In this document: in pieces, positions 10,808-19,380 of the stretch
Layout: every line of letters begins with the position of its first letter
Position numbering within the stretch: position 1 is the first letter of the stretch
Assembly (NCBI GenBank): GCA_018139225.1
Contig: JAGSNX010000003.1
Location: forward strand, 310,001 to 374,000
Direction of reading: 5' to 3'
Length of the DNA stretch: 64,000 nt
DNA from: Microvirga sp. SRT01
GTDB taxonomy: Bacteria > Pseudomonadota > Alphaproteobacteria > Sphingomonadales > Sphingomonadaceae
Position numbers and translations under genes: made by a program
Notes under the pieces: generated by a model
The model's database searches: none
What the model saw: the letters and a program-made list of their open reading frames with translations, nothing else
Told to the model about the DNA's origin: nothing

Positions 10808-11089
10808 CTACCGCACCACCACACCCTTCCAGAACGCCACCCGCCCCGCGATGGAACGCGCCGCGTCCTTGGGCTCGGGGTAGTACCATGCCGCGTCCTT
10901 GTTCTCCGCGCCGCCGGCGACCAGCGTGTAGTAATGCGCGGTGCCCTTCCACGGGCAGACGCTGGTCGTCGCACTGTCCTTCAGTATGGCGGGGTCGACG
11001 GCGGACAGCGGGAAATAGCTGTTGCCCTCCACCACCACGATGTCGTCGCTCGCCGCGATGCGCGTGTCGTTCCACCAGGCTTCGGTCAT
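10808..11089 (-). CDS. DUF427 domain protein
   Basis: A 93-residue single-domain protein starting at the ATG at 11089. It shows the DUF427 pattern: W-N-D-T-R-I-A-x-S-D-D-I-V-V-V-E-G-N-S-Y-F-P at the N-terminus, V-C-P-W-K-G-T-A-H-Y-Y in the middle and A-A-W-Y-Y-P-E-P near the C-terminus. The family is widespread in bacteria and fungi and has no settled function. The longer frame extending upstream of this ATG is a shadow of the next gene. Confidence 0.88.
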   Translation of the reverse strand: MTEAWWNDTRIAASDDIVVVEGNSYFPLSAVDPAILKDSATTSVCPWKGTAHYYTLVAGGAENKDAAWYYPEPKDAARSIAGRVAFWKGVVVR

Positions 11090-11224
11090 CGTCCGTCTCC
11101 TTCGCGCACCCGCGCACCGCGGGCGGCTGTTGGATGCCATCCTGCCACAGCGCGCCCGTAAACCGTCCAACAATCGACCCCGGCCGCCTGTCAATGTTGG
11201 AGGACCCGTGACCTTCTGGCGCGC

Positions 11225-12049
11225 ATGGACGATTCCAAAACCCGCAAAGCCCCGCCCGCCGCTGCCGCGCCGCGCGATCCCGCCACCCTCGACATGCCGG
11301 AGGCGGCGGCCGACGACCGGTCGCGCACCGTCGCCACGGTGCCCGAACCGCCGGTGCTGGATGCCAACGGCTTCGACCCCCATGATTTCGAATGGCGGCC
11401 CGTCCTGCGCCGGCCGCGCTCGGATGGCTGGACGCCGGAATTGCAGCGTCGCTTCGTCGAGGCACTGGCCGATACCGGCATCGTCGCCGACGCCTGCCGC
11501 TCGCTCGATATCTCGGTGCAGAGTGCCTATCGCCTGCGCCGCTCGGCGGGGGCGGAGAGCTTCGCGCGCGCCTGGGATGCCGCCGTCGCGGCGGCGGCGA
11601 CCCGCCTGATCGACGTCGCGATGACGCGCGCGATCGACGGCGTCGACATCCCGGTGTTCGACCGCGACGGCTGCCGCATCGGCTCGAAGCGTCATTACAG
11701 CGATAGGCTGATGATGTTCCTGCTGCGCGCCTATCGCCCCGATCGCTTCCGCCATGCCGAACAGGATACCCGCCCCGCTGCCGAGCCCATGCCGGCGACC
11801 CCGCCGCTGGAAGTTGCCGCCGCGACGCTCGGCCCCGTCACGCCGGCCGAGCCGCATCTGCTGATGCCGCCGCAGGAACTGGCGGACGAGATCGCGTGCC
11901 TGCTCGACGAGCGCGATCCGGTGCCCGTGCCGCTCGACCGCTTCGTCCATCCGCGCAATGCGCCCGATCATCCCAAAGCGATCGACCGCGCCCTGCGTCG
12001 CCACCGCCGCGACATGGAGCGCGATGGGGATGGAAGCGACGACGAGTGA
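11225..12049 (+). CDS. Hypothetical protein with HTH-like segment
   Basis: 274 residues, no recognised family. The N-terminal 55 residues are Ala/Pro-rich. Residues about 65-105 (W-T-P-E-L-Q-R-R-F-V-E-A-L-A-D-T-G then A-C-R-S-L-D-I-S-V-Q-S-A-Y-R-L-R-R) resemble the helix-turn-helix of phage terminase small subunits and resolvase-like proteins. The rest is charged, with R-x-R-H-R-R-D near the C-terminus. Similar proteins of this build are common in sphingomonads. It is followed by a 38-base convergent gap to ung. Confidence 0.65.
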   Translation: MDDSKTRKAPPAAAAPRDPATLDMPEAAADDRSRTVATVPEPPVLDANGFDPHDFEWRPVLRRPRSDGWTPELQRRFVEALADTGIVADACRSLDISVQSAYRLRRSAGAESFARAWDAAVAAAATRLIDVAMTRAIDGVDIPVFDRDGCRIGSKRHYSDRLMMFLLRAYRPDRFRHAEQDTRPAAEPMPATPPLEVAAATLGPVTPAEPHLLMPPQELADEIACLLDERDPVPVPLDRFVHPRNAPDHPKAIDRALRRHRRDMERDGDGSDDE

Positions 12050-12087
12050 AACGTCGCATTGGACTAACCTTAGCCTAACCTTCCGCG

Positions 12088-12783
12088 CTAACCCTCTGAA
12101 GGCAAAGCCCAGTCGATCGGCCGCCTGCCGTGCTCCACCAGAAAGGCGTTCGCCTGCGAGAAGGGCCGGCTGCCGAACCAGCCCTTGTATGCCGACAGCG
12201 GCGACGGATGCGGCGCGCTCAGCACCAGATGCGCGCCGCCCCGTTCGACGGTGCGGACGAACGCCGCCTTCTTCTGCGCATGTGCGCCCCACAGCAGGAA
12301 CACGACCGGTTTCGGCTTCGCGGCGACCGCGCGGATGACGGCATCGGTGAAGCGCTCCCACCCACGCTCGCGGTGCGATCCGGCGCGGCCCGCCTCGACG
12401 CTCATGACGGTGTTGAGCAGCAGCACGCCTTGTCGCGCCCACGCCTCCAGAAACCCGTGCCCCGCCGGCACGATGCCCAGATCGGCGTGCATTTCCTTGT
12501 AGATGTTGACGAGGCTCGGCGGCGGCCTGACCCCCGGCCGCACGGAAAAGCTCAGCCCGTGCGCCTGTCCCGAGCCGTGATACGGGTCCTGCCCCAGGAT
12601 CACGACGCGCACGTCCGGCAGCGGCGTCAGCTCCAGCGCGCGGAACCGGTCCTCCGCGGCCGGGAACACCTGCTTGCCGGCCGCCACCTCGTTGTCGAGG
12701 AACGCGTGCAGCGCTGCCATGCTCGGACAGGCCAGCGCATCGGCCAGCGTCGCGTCCCAGCTCGGGTCGATCCGCGGGCTCAC
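12088..12783 (-). CDS. ung: Uracil-DNA glycosylase (family 1)
   Basis: Removes uracil from DNA to start base-excision repair. 231 residues from a GTG at 12783, which leaves one base after the upstream stop codon. Motif A is V-I-L-G-Q-D-P-Y-H-G (catalytic Asp and Tyr), followed by A-H-G-L-S-F-S. Further in are G-V-L-L-L-N-T-V-M-S-V and V-F-L-L-W-G-x-x-A-Q-K-K, and motif B is H-P-S-P-L-S-A with the catalytic His. The frame is open further upstream, but that part overlaps the PhnA-like gene. The two genes form an operon. Confidence 0.95.
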   Translation of the reverse strand: MSPRIDPSWDATLADALACPSMAALHAFLDNEVAAGKQVFPAAEDRFRALELTPLPDVRVVILGQDPYHGSGQAHGLSFSVRPGVRPPPSLVNIYKEMHADLGIVPAGHGFLEAWARQGVLLLNTVMSVEAGRAGSHRERGWERFTDAVIRAVAAKPKPVVFLLWGAHAQKKAAFVRTVERGGAHLVLSAPHPSPLSAYKGWFGSRPFSQANAFLVEHGRRPIDWALPSEG

Positions 12784-12784
12784 G

Positions 12785-13075
12785 TCACCGCTTCCGCACG
12801 AACTCGGCGCGCAGGACGAGGCCCTTGATCCCGTCGAACTTGCAGTCGATCTCCTGCTCGTCACCGGTCAGGCGAATGCTCTTGATCAGCGTCCCGCGCT
12901 TCAGCGTCTGCCCCGCGCCCTTGACCTTCAGGTCCTTGATCAGCGTCACCTGATCGCCGTCCGCCAGCACATTGCCGACCGCGTCGCGCACCTCCACGGC
13001 AGTTGCCGGGGCAGGGGCGTCGCCGCCCGCCACCCACTCGCCACTGGCCTCGTCATAGACATACTCGTCGCTCAT
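12785..13075 (-). CDS. PhnA/YjdM-like protein lacking the zinc ribbon
   Basis: 96 residues. The C-terminal two thirds match the PhnA (YjdM) domain: V-R-D-A-V-G-N-V-L-A-D-G-D-Q-V-T-L-I-K-D-L-K-V-K-G, then T-L-K-R-G-T-L-I-K-S-I-R-L and I-D-C-K-F-D-G-I-K-G-L-V-L-R. In E. coli YjdM a four-Cys zinc ribbon precedes this domain; here the N-terminus is a short Cys-free stretch (MSDEYVYDEASGEWV). Despite its historical name, the family has no proven role in phosphonate use. It is first in an operon with ung. Confidence 0.85.
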   Translation of the reverse strand: MSDEYVYDEASGEWVAGGDAPAPATAVEVRDAVGNVLADGDQVTLIKDLKVKGAGQTLKRGTLIKSIRLTGDEQEIDCKFDGIKGLVLRAEFVRKR

Positions 13076-13102
13076 CCATGAGCGATAGGCCGCGCGGCCC
13101 GA

Positions 13103-14512
13103 TCAGAACAGCCCCGGCACCTCGCGCTGCGCCGGATTGGGCCGCGCCGCGTTGACCAGCGTCCGCACTCCTCCGCCAACACGTTGTGCGGTCGCAGCGG
13201 AATCGATCGGCGTGCAGGCGCGCCCCGCCAGAAAATCGAGCGCCGTCCTGATCGAGTCCTCCGCCACGCTGCCCAGCGGTTGCGTCAAGTCGTCGGTCGC
13301 CCGGCAACTCGCCTCCACCGTCCCCGCCAGCCCGTCATAATAGCCGCCCTGGCGTGCGGCATTCTGCGTCGCCAGCGCAATGACGCGCAGCCGGTCGTCG
13401 CACGCGCTGCGGTCCAGCCCGATCTGCCCGACCGGCTTGCCGAACGTGTTGGTCCCGATCAGCCCGACGCGAGCGTGCAGGTAGGGGATGAACGCGTTGA
13501 TGACCAACTCGCTCGCCGACGCGCTTGCCGTGGTGCCGATGAAGGCGATGCGCGTCGGCGCGACCGACTGCGCCTGCGGCTGGAAGAAGCGCGTGCGGTT
13601 GCTCGCCGCCTTTTCCGGACGATACATGGTGTAGGAGAATACGTCGCTCGGGCGGCGATCCGCCCCCATCAGGTCGCCCATCAGCTCCGCGATCGAGATC
13701 AGCCCACCGCCATTGTAGCGCAGGTCGATCACGAACTCGGTGATGCCCTGCGCCCGGAACCCGTCGAACGCGGCGCGAAGGCTGCCGTCCGCGGTGTCGA
13801 TGAAGGTGCGCAGGTTGATGTATCCGACCCGCTTGTCGCCATCCGCCAGCACCCGTGCGCCGTAACGGGACGACACGGGCACCAACGCATAGTCCGCCTT
13901 CGCCACGGTGACGTCGCGCGTTCCCGAGCCGTCGACGATGCGGAAGGTCCGCGTCGTCCCCGCCGTCGCCGGCCCCAGCGCCGCGTCCAGCCCGTTCGCG
14001 GCGACGATCTCCGCCACCGGACGCACATCGCTCGCGGTCGTGCCGATCCCGACGATCTCCGTACCGCGGTCGATCCCGGCGGTCAGTGCCGGTGCGCCCT
14101 CGAACGCCTCCGTGATCTGCAACTTCGTGCGATCGGCGGAGGTGGCGATGCGGATGCCGAAGCCGGCGGTGTTGCCCGACTGGTAGTAGCTCTCCTCCTC
14201 GCGGATGGAGGTCACGTAGGTGAAGAACCGATCCTTGCGCTGCGCCCGTGCCCCCGCGGTCAGCGCGTCGACATAGGCTTGCACCGTGGGATACGGGGCG
14301 GGATCGAGCGAGGCCGGCAGCGTCTCCGGGAACAGATACCATTCGCGCAACTGCGCCGCCGCCCAGTCCTGCCGCGCCCGCAACGTGCAGCCCGCGGCTG
14401 CCGTGGTCACGCCGCCGGTGTCGCCGACCGCCGATGATGAACCGCCGGAATCGCTGCCACAGGCGGTCAGAACCGCCGCGAGGTTCAATATTGCCAGCCG
14501 CCAGCGCGCCAT
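13103..14512 (-). CDS. S41 family peptidase, probable lipoprotein
   Basis: A C-terminal-processing-type serine protease of 469 residues. The signal sequence ends with a lipobox, L-T-A-C (about residue 18). A helical N-domain follows, then a PDZ-like region (A-G-F-G-I-R-I-A, later G-A-P-A-L-T-A-G-I-D-R-G) and the tail-specific protease fold with V-G-Y-I-N-L-R-T-F, F-V-I-D-L-R-Y-N-G-G-G and T-A-S-A-S-A-S-E-L-V, where the last Ser of S-A-S-E is the expected nucleophile. F-G-K-P-V-G-Q comes later. It probably acts in the periplasm on unknown substrates. It is divergent from the small lipoprotein gene, with about 140 bases between. Confidence 0.9.
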   Translation of the reverse strand: MARWRLAILNLAAVLTACGSDSGGSSSAVGDTGGVTTAAAGCTLRARQDWAAAQLREWYLFPETLPASLDPAPYPTVQAYVDALTAGARAQRKDRFFTYVTSIREEESYYQSGNTAGFGIRIATSADRTKLQITEAFEGAPALTAGIDRGTEIVGIGTTASDVRPVAEIVAANGLDAALGPATAGTTRTFRIVDGSGTRDVTVAKADYALVPVSSRYGARVLADGDKRVGYINLRTFIDTADGSLRAAFDGFRAQGITEFVIDLRYNGGGLISIAELMGDLMGADRRPSDVFSYTMYRPEKAASNRTRFFQPQAQSVAPTRIAFIGTTASASASELVINAFIPYLHARVGLIGTNTFGKPVGQIGLDRSACDDRLRVIALATQNAARQGGYYDGLAGTVEASCRATDDLTQPLGSVAEDSIRTALDFLAGRACTPIDSAATAQRVGGGVRTLVNAARPNPAQREVPGLF

Positions 14513-14652
14513 TCCGCATCCCTTCGCTCATGGCTTATCAGGCACGCCGCCGCACGCCAGTGATTCCCGCGTCATTACGATACCGTCACTATGCAACCGG
14601 CGCGGCGGCGAGCGGTTATCAGGGCATGGACCCGCCACGAAAAGGGATCGTC

Positions 14653-15006
14653 ATGAACCGCCTGATGCCTGCACTCCTGATCGCTCCGCTCCTGCTCGCC
14701 GCATGCGGACAAGGCGCGTCGAGCGACCAGCCGACGACCAACGTCACCGTTCCAGAGGGTAATTATGCGCAGGCGATCCGCACGATGCCGCAGGGGCAGC
14801 GCGTCGGCGTCATGTTTCGCGCGATCCGCGACGCCGGCCGCGAATGCCAGCAGGTGACCGATGTCAAGGAAGCCAAGGACATCCAGGGTGCGCCGACCTG
14901 GGTCGCGGTGTGCGACGGCAATGCGCGCTGGCTGGTCGCGATCGACGCGGGCGGCATCGCCACCGTTACCAACGCCACCGAACTGAAGGATGCGAACGTC
15001 AAGTGA
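14653..15006 (+). CDS. Small hypothetical lipoprotein
   Basis: 117 residues. The start at 14653 gives a signal peptide with a lipobox, L-L-L-A-A-C-G-Q, and a mature protein of about 97 residues with the pattern A-G-R-E-C-Q-Q-V-T-D-V and T-W-V-A-V-C-D-G-N-A-R-W-L-V. The two Cys could form a disulphide. No named family recognised. The frame is open further upstream, but that part overlaps the divergent promoter region. The stop codon overlaps the GTG start of the next gene by three bases. Confidence 0.75.
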   Translation: MNRLMPALLIAPLLLAACGQGASSDQPTTNVTVPEGNYAQAIRTMPQGQRVGVMFRAIRDAGRECQQVTDVKEAKDIQGAPTWVAVCDGNARWLVAIDAGGIATVTNATELKDANVK

Positions 15007-16295
15007 GCGAGTCCCTCATCACCGTCCTGCCCGTCGTCCTGCGCCCCGATCCGGGCCGCACGGTGATCCGCCCGTTCCTGCCGTCCGATCCGCCGGGGTT
15101 CGAGACGCCCGGCCATCCGCGCGCCGAGCGGATCGCCCGTCGCGTGCTGGAGCTCGACGAGGCGGAACTGCGCGAGGAACTCGACCGCGTGCGACTGTCG
15201 CTGGACGAGCGGCACCGCGATGTGCCGGCGCTGCTGCTCCGTCGCTTCGCCGAGATGGCGAATCAGCTGCCCGGTGCGGCGCACGCGACGGAGGCGCACC
15301 GGATGCTGATCGGCGCGTATTTCAGCGCCGAATATTCCTTCGAATCCGCCGCTTTGTTCAACCCCAGCATCGTCGAACACCCCGACTTGTCCGGCACCGA
15401 AGATGGCGCAACCCGCTTCATCCTGTCGCTGCGCGGGATCGGAGAGGGGCATCTGTCGTCCGTCACCTTCCGCACCGGCACTTGGGCCGCGGACGGCAGC
15501 GTCGCCGTCGACCCGCCAAGCCCGACCTCGGTCGCACCGATCGTCGCGCCGTCCGGCACCGACGATGTCTTCGAACTCGACTGTGGCGGCAGCCGGGAAC
15601 CGTCGGAAACCGTGCTGTTCCCCGTCGTCCCCAGCCAGAGCCGCGGGATCGAGGACCTGCGTCTCACGCCGCTCACCATGCCGGACGGCCATTCCACCTA
15701 TGTCGGCACGTTCACCGCGGTGGGCGATCGCGGCGTGCAACAGCAGATGCTCCAGACCGACGACTTCGCGACCTTCCGGATGCGGCCCGTCACCGGCGAT
15801 CTCGCCGCGGCGAAGGGTATGGCGCTGTTTCCGCGACAGATCGGAGGACGCCATTTCGCGATTGGGCGTCAGGATAACGAAAATCTGTGGCTATTCGCGT
15901 CGGACGACCTGTTCGCATGGACCGGCGGCCAGAAGCTGATCGAACCCCGTTATCCGTGGGAATTCGTTCAGATGGGCAATTGCGGCTCCCCGCTGGAGAT
16001 CGAGGAGGGATGGCTGTTGCTGACCCACGGCGTCGGTGTCGTCCGCAATTACTGCATGGGCGCCGCGCTGCTCGACAAGGACGATCCCTCGAAGGTGCTC
16101 GGCCGCACGCCGCTGCCGATCCTGGAGCCGGGGCCTCAGGACCGCGACGGCTATGTTCCGAACGTCGTGTACAGCTGCGGTGCGCTGGTCCGCGGCCGGA
16201 CGATGTTGCTCCCGTATGGCATCGCCGACGATTACACCGGCTTCGGCACGGTCAGCATCGACGCACTTCTGGATGCCATGGAGAGCCCCGCCTGA
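15003..16295 (+). CDS. Glycoside hydrolase family 130 protein (mannoside phosphorylase type)
   Basis: 430 residues from a GTG overlapping the previous stop. Family 130 enzymes cleave beta-mannosides with inorganic phosphate. The five-bladed propeller is suggested by F-N-P-S-I-V-E-H-P, S-L-R-G-I-G-E-G-H-L-S-S-V-T-F-R, R-Q-D-N-E-N-L-W-L-F, G-N-C-G-S-P-L-E-I-E-E-G-W-L-L-L-T-H-G-V-G, and Y-V-P-N-V-V-Y-S-C-G. G-x-G-E-G-H-x-S-S and T-H-G-V-G are hallmark segments of the family. The exact substrate is not known. The convergent LacI-type gene four bases after its end may regulate it. Confidence 0.87.
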   Translation: MSESLITVLPVVLRPDPGRTVIRPFLPSDPPGFETPGHPRAERIARRVLELDEAELREELDRVRLSLDERHRDVPALLLRRFAEMANQLPGAAHATEAHRMLIGAYFSAEYSFESAALFNPSIVEHPDLSGTEDGATRFILSLRGIGEGHLSSVTFRTGTWAADGSVAVDPPSPTSVAPIVAPSGTDDVFELDCGGSREPSETVLFPVVPSQSRGIEDLRLTPLTMPDGHSTYVGTFTAVGDRGVQQQMLQTDDFATFRMRPVTGDLAAAKGMALFPRQIGGRHFAIGRQDNENLWLFASDDLFAWTGGQKLIEPRYPWEFVQMGNCGSPLEIEEGWLLLTHGVGVVRNYCMGAALLDKDDPSKVLGRTPLPILEPGPQDRDGYVPNVVYSCGALVRGRTMLLPYGIADDYTGFGTVSIDALLDAMESPA

Positions 16296-16299
16296 CGGA

Positions 16300-17328
16300 T
16301 CAGGCCGTGTCGCGTTCCATCAGGACCGGCGTCATCTCCACCGATGGCGCATCCTGACCGGCAATGCGCGCGAACAGGGCGTCCACCATCGCCCGTGCGC
16401 CGGTGACCAGATCCTGCTTCACCGACGTCAGCCGCGGGACCATCTGACCGGACAGCGGCAGATCGTCGAAGCCGGTGATCGGCATCCTGTCCGGCACGGC
16501 GATACCGCGATCGATCAGGACGCGGACCGCACGCACCGCGATCACGTCCGACGCCGCGACGATCCCGTCGATCCGGTCACCTTGCGCGTCGATATGCGCC
16601 GTGATCTCGGCCGTCATCAGGTCGGATGCCAAATGCGTGTCCAATTGCAACGGCACATCCAGTCCCGCCGCCGCCGCTGCATCGCACAGCCCCTTGTAAC
16701 GCTGGTCCAGTTCCAGCGTCCGCACCTCGCCCAGAAACGCCAGCCGGCGGCTGCCGCGCGCGATCAGCTTCTCGCCCGCCAGGCGTCCGCCCATGCGGTT
16801 GTCGACACCGACAGCGCAGTGGATCTGTCCAGGCATCTGGCTGCCCCATACCACCATCGGCCGATATTCGGCGGCGACACGCTCGATCGTCTCCCACTGG
16901 TCGGACTGGCCGATCAGCAGCACCCCGTCGAGCATGCCCGACCCGACGATCCGTTCCAGCCAGTCGTCCGCATCGGGGATGATGCGCGACAGCATCAGGT
17001 CGTAGCCATTCTCCGTCAGCGAATCTGCGAGATGACCCAGCAGGGACATGAAGAACGGGTCCGACAGATGCTGCCGACGTTCATGCCCCAAGGGTACGAC
17101 GACGCCGATCACGCCGGTGCGCTGTGTCCGCAACCGCCGCGCCATCTGGTTGGGGCGAAAGCTGTGCTCGGTCGCCAAGGCCTGGATGCGCGCACGCGTC
17201 TCGGCGTTGACCAGCGCTTTGCCGGCCAATGCGCGCGACACGGTGCCGGGCGATACGCCCGCCAGTCGCGCCAGGTCCGCGATGTTGCGAACCTTCTGAA
17301 CAGTCCCTTCCTGCTCCCGTCCCGGCAT
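16300..17328 (-). CDS. LacI family transcriptional regulator
   Basis: About 342 residues from the Met at 17328; the frame extends 19 codons upstream to 17385. The N-terminal HTH reads N-I-A-D-L-A-R-L-A-G-V-S-P-G-T-V-S-R-A-L-A-G, with the hinge R-P-N-Q-M-A-R-R-L-R. The rest is a periplasmic-binding-protein-like sugar sensor (V-I-G-V-V-V-P-L onward, with the G-I-V-A-A-S-D strand and I-T-G-F-D-D-L-P-L). It ends four bases from the GH130 stop and may control that gene or a distant sugar operon. No operator palindrome was identified with confidence. Confidence 0.93.
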   Translation of the reverse strand: MPGREQEGTVQKVRNIADLARLAGVSPGTVSRALAGKALVNAETRARIQALATEHSFRPNQMARRLRTQRTGVIGVVVPLGHERRQHLSDPFFMSLLGHLADSLTENGYDLMLSRIIPDADDWLERIVGSGMLDGVLLIGQSDQWETIERVAAEYRPMVVWGSQMPGQIHCAVGVDNRMGGRLAGEKLIARGSRRLAFLGEVRTLELDQRYKGLCDAAAAAGLDVPLQLDTHLASDLMTAEITAHIDAQGDRIDGIVAASDVIAVRAVRVLIDRGIAVPDRMPITGFDDLPLSGQMVPRLTSVKQDLVTGARAMVDALFARIAGQDAPSVEMTPVLMERDTA

Positions 17329-17562
17329 CCGTTTTCTCTCCGTGAGCATAGAGCACCGGGGAAAAACATGCTTTTCTAGATGCATATCTCTGGTGCGGCA
17401 GATTGGAGTGCTGCCTCGCGACGTCGTTACCCGTCAAGCGTATCATGCCGCAAGATTGAATGACATCGATTGCGGCGGCCTGCCGCTGGCACGTGACGTG
17501 CCGCTACGGCTTCTGGAGGTCGATTAAAGCGGCCGGTCCGGCCCGACTGATGATCGTAAAGT

Positions 17563-18036
17563 TTAAAGTGCGGTGCCGATCTCGATAATCGCGTCGACCT
17601 CGACCGCGGCACCCAGCGGCAGCACGGGTACGCCGACCGCCGAGCGGGCGTGACGGCCGATGTCGCCGAACAGTGCGACCATCAGCTCCGACGCACCGTT
17701 TGCGACCTTCGCCTGATCGGTGAAGTCGGCGGTGGAATTTACGAACACGCCCAGCTTCACGATGCGCTTCACCCGCGCCAGATCGCCGTTCAGTGCTTTG
17801 CGGATTTGGGCGACGACCATTAGTCCGCACAGTTTCGCTGCCTCCTGACCGTCTTCCAGCGAGACGTTCTCGCCGAGCCGGCCCTTGACCAGCTGGCCGT
17901 CCTTGAACGGCAACTGCCCGGACAGGAACAGCATGCCCCCGGCTTCTACGGCGGAGACATAGGCGGCGACGGGGGCGGCCGCCTCCGGCAGGGAGAGGCC
18001 CAGTTCGGCGAGCTTGGTATCGATGCGATCGGTCAT
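17563..18036 (-). CDS. RidA family protein
   Basis: 157 residues from the ATG at 18036. It is a YjgF/YER057c/UK114 fold protein of the longer subtype, with P-V-A-A-Y-V-S-A-V-E-A-G-G-M-L-F-L-S-G-Q-L-P, then V-K-R-I-V-K-L-G-V-F-V-N-S-T, and the C-terminal R-S-A-V-G-V-P-V-L-P-L-G-A-A-V-E-V-D-A. Members of the family deaminate reactive enamine/imine intermediates. In this subtype the Arg of the R-S-A-V-G motif contacts the substrate carboxylate. Its start lies 45 bases from the end of the HAD gene, so the two may be cotranscribed. Confidence 0.92.
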   Translation of the reverse strand: MTDRIDTKLAELGLSLPEAAAPVAAYVSAVEAGGMLFLSGQLPFKDGQLVKGRLGENVSLEDGQEAAKLCGLMVVAQIRKALNGDLARVKRIVKLGVFVNSTADFTDQAKVANGASELMVALFGDIGRHARSAVGVPVLPLGAAVEVDAIIEIGTAL

Positions 18037-18081
18037 GCGGCGGGACTGCCTTCGCACCGCGGCAGGGTCAAGCCCCGGGGG

Positions 18082-18711
18082 TCAAGCTTGAGCCGGCGCG
18101 CCATCGGCGAAGCGCGCGGCGATCCACGCCTCCGCCTCTTGCCAGTCGTCGATCCGCGCGTGCGCGGCGGGTGCGGGCGGCGTTGCGGCAGCCAGTTCGG
18201 GTTCGGAGATCATGTGCAGCCGGTGGACGCCCGGCGCGTGGCGGGCGACGGAGTCGTGGTGCACCGCCAGATCATCGACGAACACCGTCACTGGGCTGCC
18301 ATGCTCCTCGACCAGCCGAGCGACCGGCGCGCCCTTGCCGCCCTGGTTACATTCGACGCGGTGGGCGATCCCGAACGCCGCCAGCTGGTCGATCCGCGGT
18401 TGCCGGCACGCGTCCTGCAAATTGGTGAGCACGACGATATCGGCCTGCTCCGCCAGCCGCGCCAGTGCCTCGGCGGCATGCGGCACCAGCGTCTGCCGCG
18501 CCATCTCGCCCGGGAAGAACCCGCCGAGCAGTCCCCACATCTCGGTCTGCGGGATCGGCTCCGCATCCGCACCGCGCCGCGTCATGCTCGCGGCGAAGTC
18601 GCCCGCGCCGATGCGGAAATCGATCGCGTGCGCCTCGTCCAGCCACGTTTGGAAATGCTTCACCATGTGCAGCAGCACTTCGTCGCAATCGGTGATCAGC
18701 AGCGGCCTCAT
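18082..18711 (-). CDS. HAD family hydrolase
   Basis: 209 residues. HAD motif I is L-L-I-T-D-C-D-E-V-L at residues 4-13, although the second acidic residue is in D-C-D. Motif II is V-V-L-T-N-L, a Lys region lies in N-Q-G-G-K-G-A-P-V, and motif IV is V-F-V-D-D-L. The substrate is probably a small phosphorylated metabolite but is unknown. The start overlaps the stop of the DUF3572 gene by four bases (ATGA), so they are translationally coupled. Confidence 0.85.
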   Translation of the reverse strand: MRPLLITDCDEVLLHMVKHFQTWLDEAHAIDFRIGAGDFAASMTRRGADAEPIPQTEMWGLLGGFFPGEMARQTLVPHAAEALARLAEQADIVVLTNLQDACRQPRIDQLAAFGIAHRVECNQGGKGAPVARLVEEHGSPVTVFVDDLAVHHDSVARHAPGVHRLHMISEPELAAATPPAPAAHARIDDWQEAEAWIAARFADGAPAQA

Positions 18712-18995
18712 GTCTCCAGCCGCTCTCGCGCCGCGACCAGCCGGGCGGGCGCGACGCCCAGTTCGTCGGCGCAGGCGATCAGGTCCGGCTCGTGCGCCTC
18801 CAAGAACATCAACGTCGCGGCCAGCACCGCGGGTTCGCCAGCACGCGCCTTCAGCTCCGTCGGCTCCAGCCCGGTCGTGTCGAGCAGCCGCGCCGCGCGC
18901 GATGGTTCAGCCAGCGTCCAGACGAGCGCCTGTAAGGCCATCGTTTGATGGTCGTCGGGGTTTGTATCGCGCAGCGGCATTGCGTATCGTAGCAT
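18708..18995 (-). CDS. DUF3572 family protein
   Basis: A small helical protein of about 95 residues with the DUF3572 pattern: M-A-L-Q-A-L-V-W-T-L-A-E-P-S-R-A-A-R-L-L, T-G-L-E-P-T-E-L-K-A-R-A-G-E-P-A-V-L-A-A and L-E-A-H-E-P-D-L-I-A-C-A. The family is limited to Alphaproteobacteria and has no known function. The start could be the ATG at 18995 or the one at 18980; the frame is open upstream but runs into the divergent divK-like gene. Divergent spacing to that gene is about 22 bases with the longer start. Confidence 0.85.
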   Translation of the reverse strand: MLRYAMPLRDTNPDDHQTMALQALVWTLAEPSRAARLLDTTGLEPTELKARAGEPAVLAATLMFLEAHEPDLIACADELGVAPARLVAARERLET

Positions 18996-19017
18996 CTTTA
19001 CAGGAGTAGTTTCCCGC

Positions 19018-19380
19018 GTGGCGAAAAAGGTGCTCGTTGTCGAGGACAACGAACTGAACCTGAAGCTGTTCTGCGACCTGCTCCGCGCGCACGACTGGGC
19101 CGCGGAGCCGGTGCGTGACGGGCGCGAGGCGGTGGAGCGTGCGCGCGCCTTTCGCCCCGACCTGATCGTGATGGATATCCAGATGCCGCACGTGACCGGC
19201 TACGAACTGATCCTCGCGCTGAAGGCCGATCCGGAGCTTCGCCGCATTCCGATCATGGCGGTCACCGCCTATGCGGGTCGCGACGACGAGGATCGCATCC
19301 GCGGCGCCGGCGCGGATGCCTATGTTTCGAAGCCGATCAGTCTCGCGCGGTTCATGGATTCGGTGAACCGGCTGGCGTGA
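19018..19380 (+). CDS. divK: Single-domain response regulator, DivK-like
   Basis: 120 residues consisting only of a receiver domain. The GTG start is preceded by an AGGAG-type ribosome site at about 19001-19005. Phosphorylation-site features are V-V-E-D-N-E (acidic pocket, residues 7-12), D-L-I-V-M-D-I-Q-M-P with the phospho-acceptor Asp, the T of M-A-V-T-A-Y-A, and K of Y-V-S-K-P-I. The N-E-L-N-L-K-L-F helix is characteristic of DivK, which in Caulobacter couples DivJ/PleC kinase signals to CtrA control of the cell cycle. The pleD gene that often follows divK is absent here. The 3' end overlaps the convergent thioesterase gene by 29 bases. Confidence 0.87.
   Translation: MAKKVLVVEDNELNLKLFCDLLRAHDWAAEPVRDGREAVERARAFRPDLIVMDIQMPHVTGYELILALKADPELRRIPIMAVTAYAGRDDEDRIRGAGADAYVSKPISLARFMDSVNRLA

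Noticed and set aside
10808..12442. 544-codon reverse frame
   Set aside because: Only its last 93 codons (DUF427) are real; the rest lies antisense to the HTH-like gene and in a different frame from ung.
14763..15854. 363-codon reverse frame
   Set aside because: Antisense to the lipoprotein and GH130 genes, no domain.
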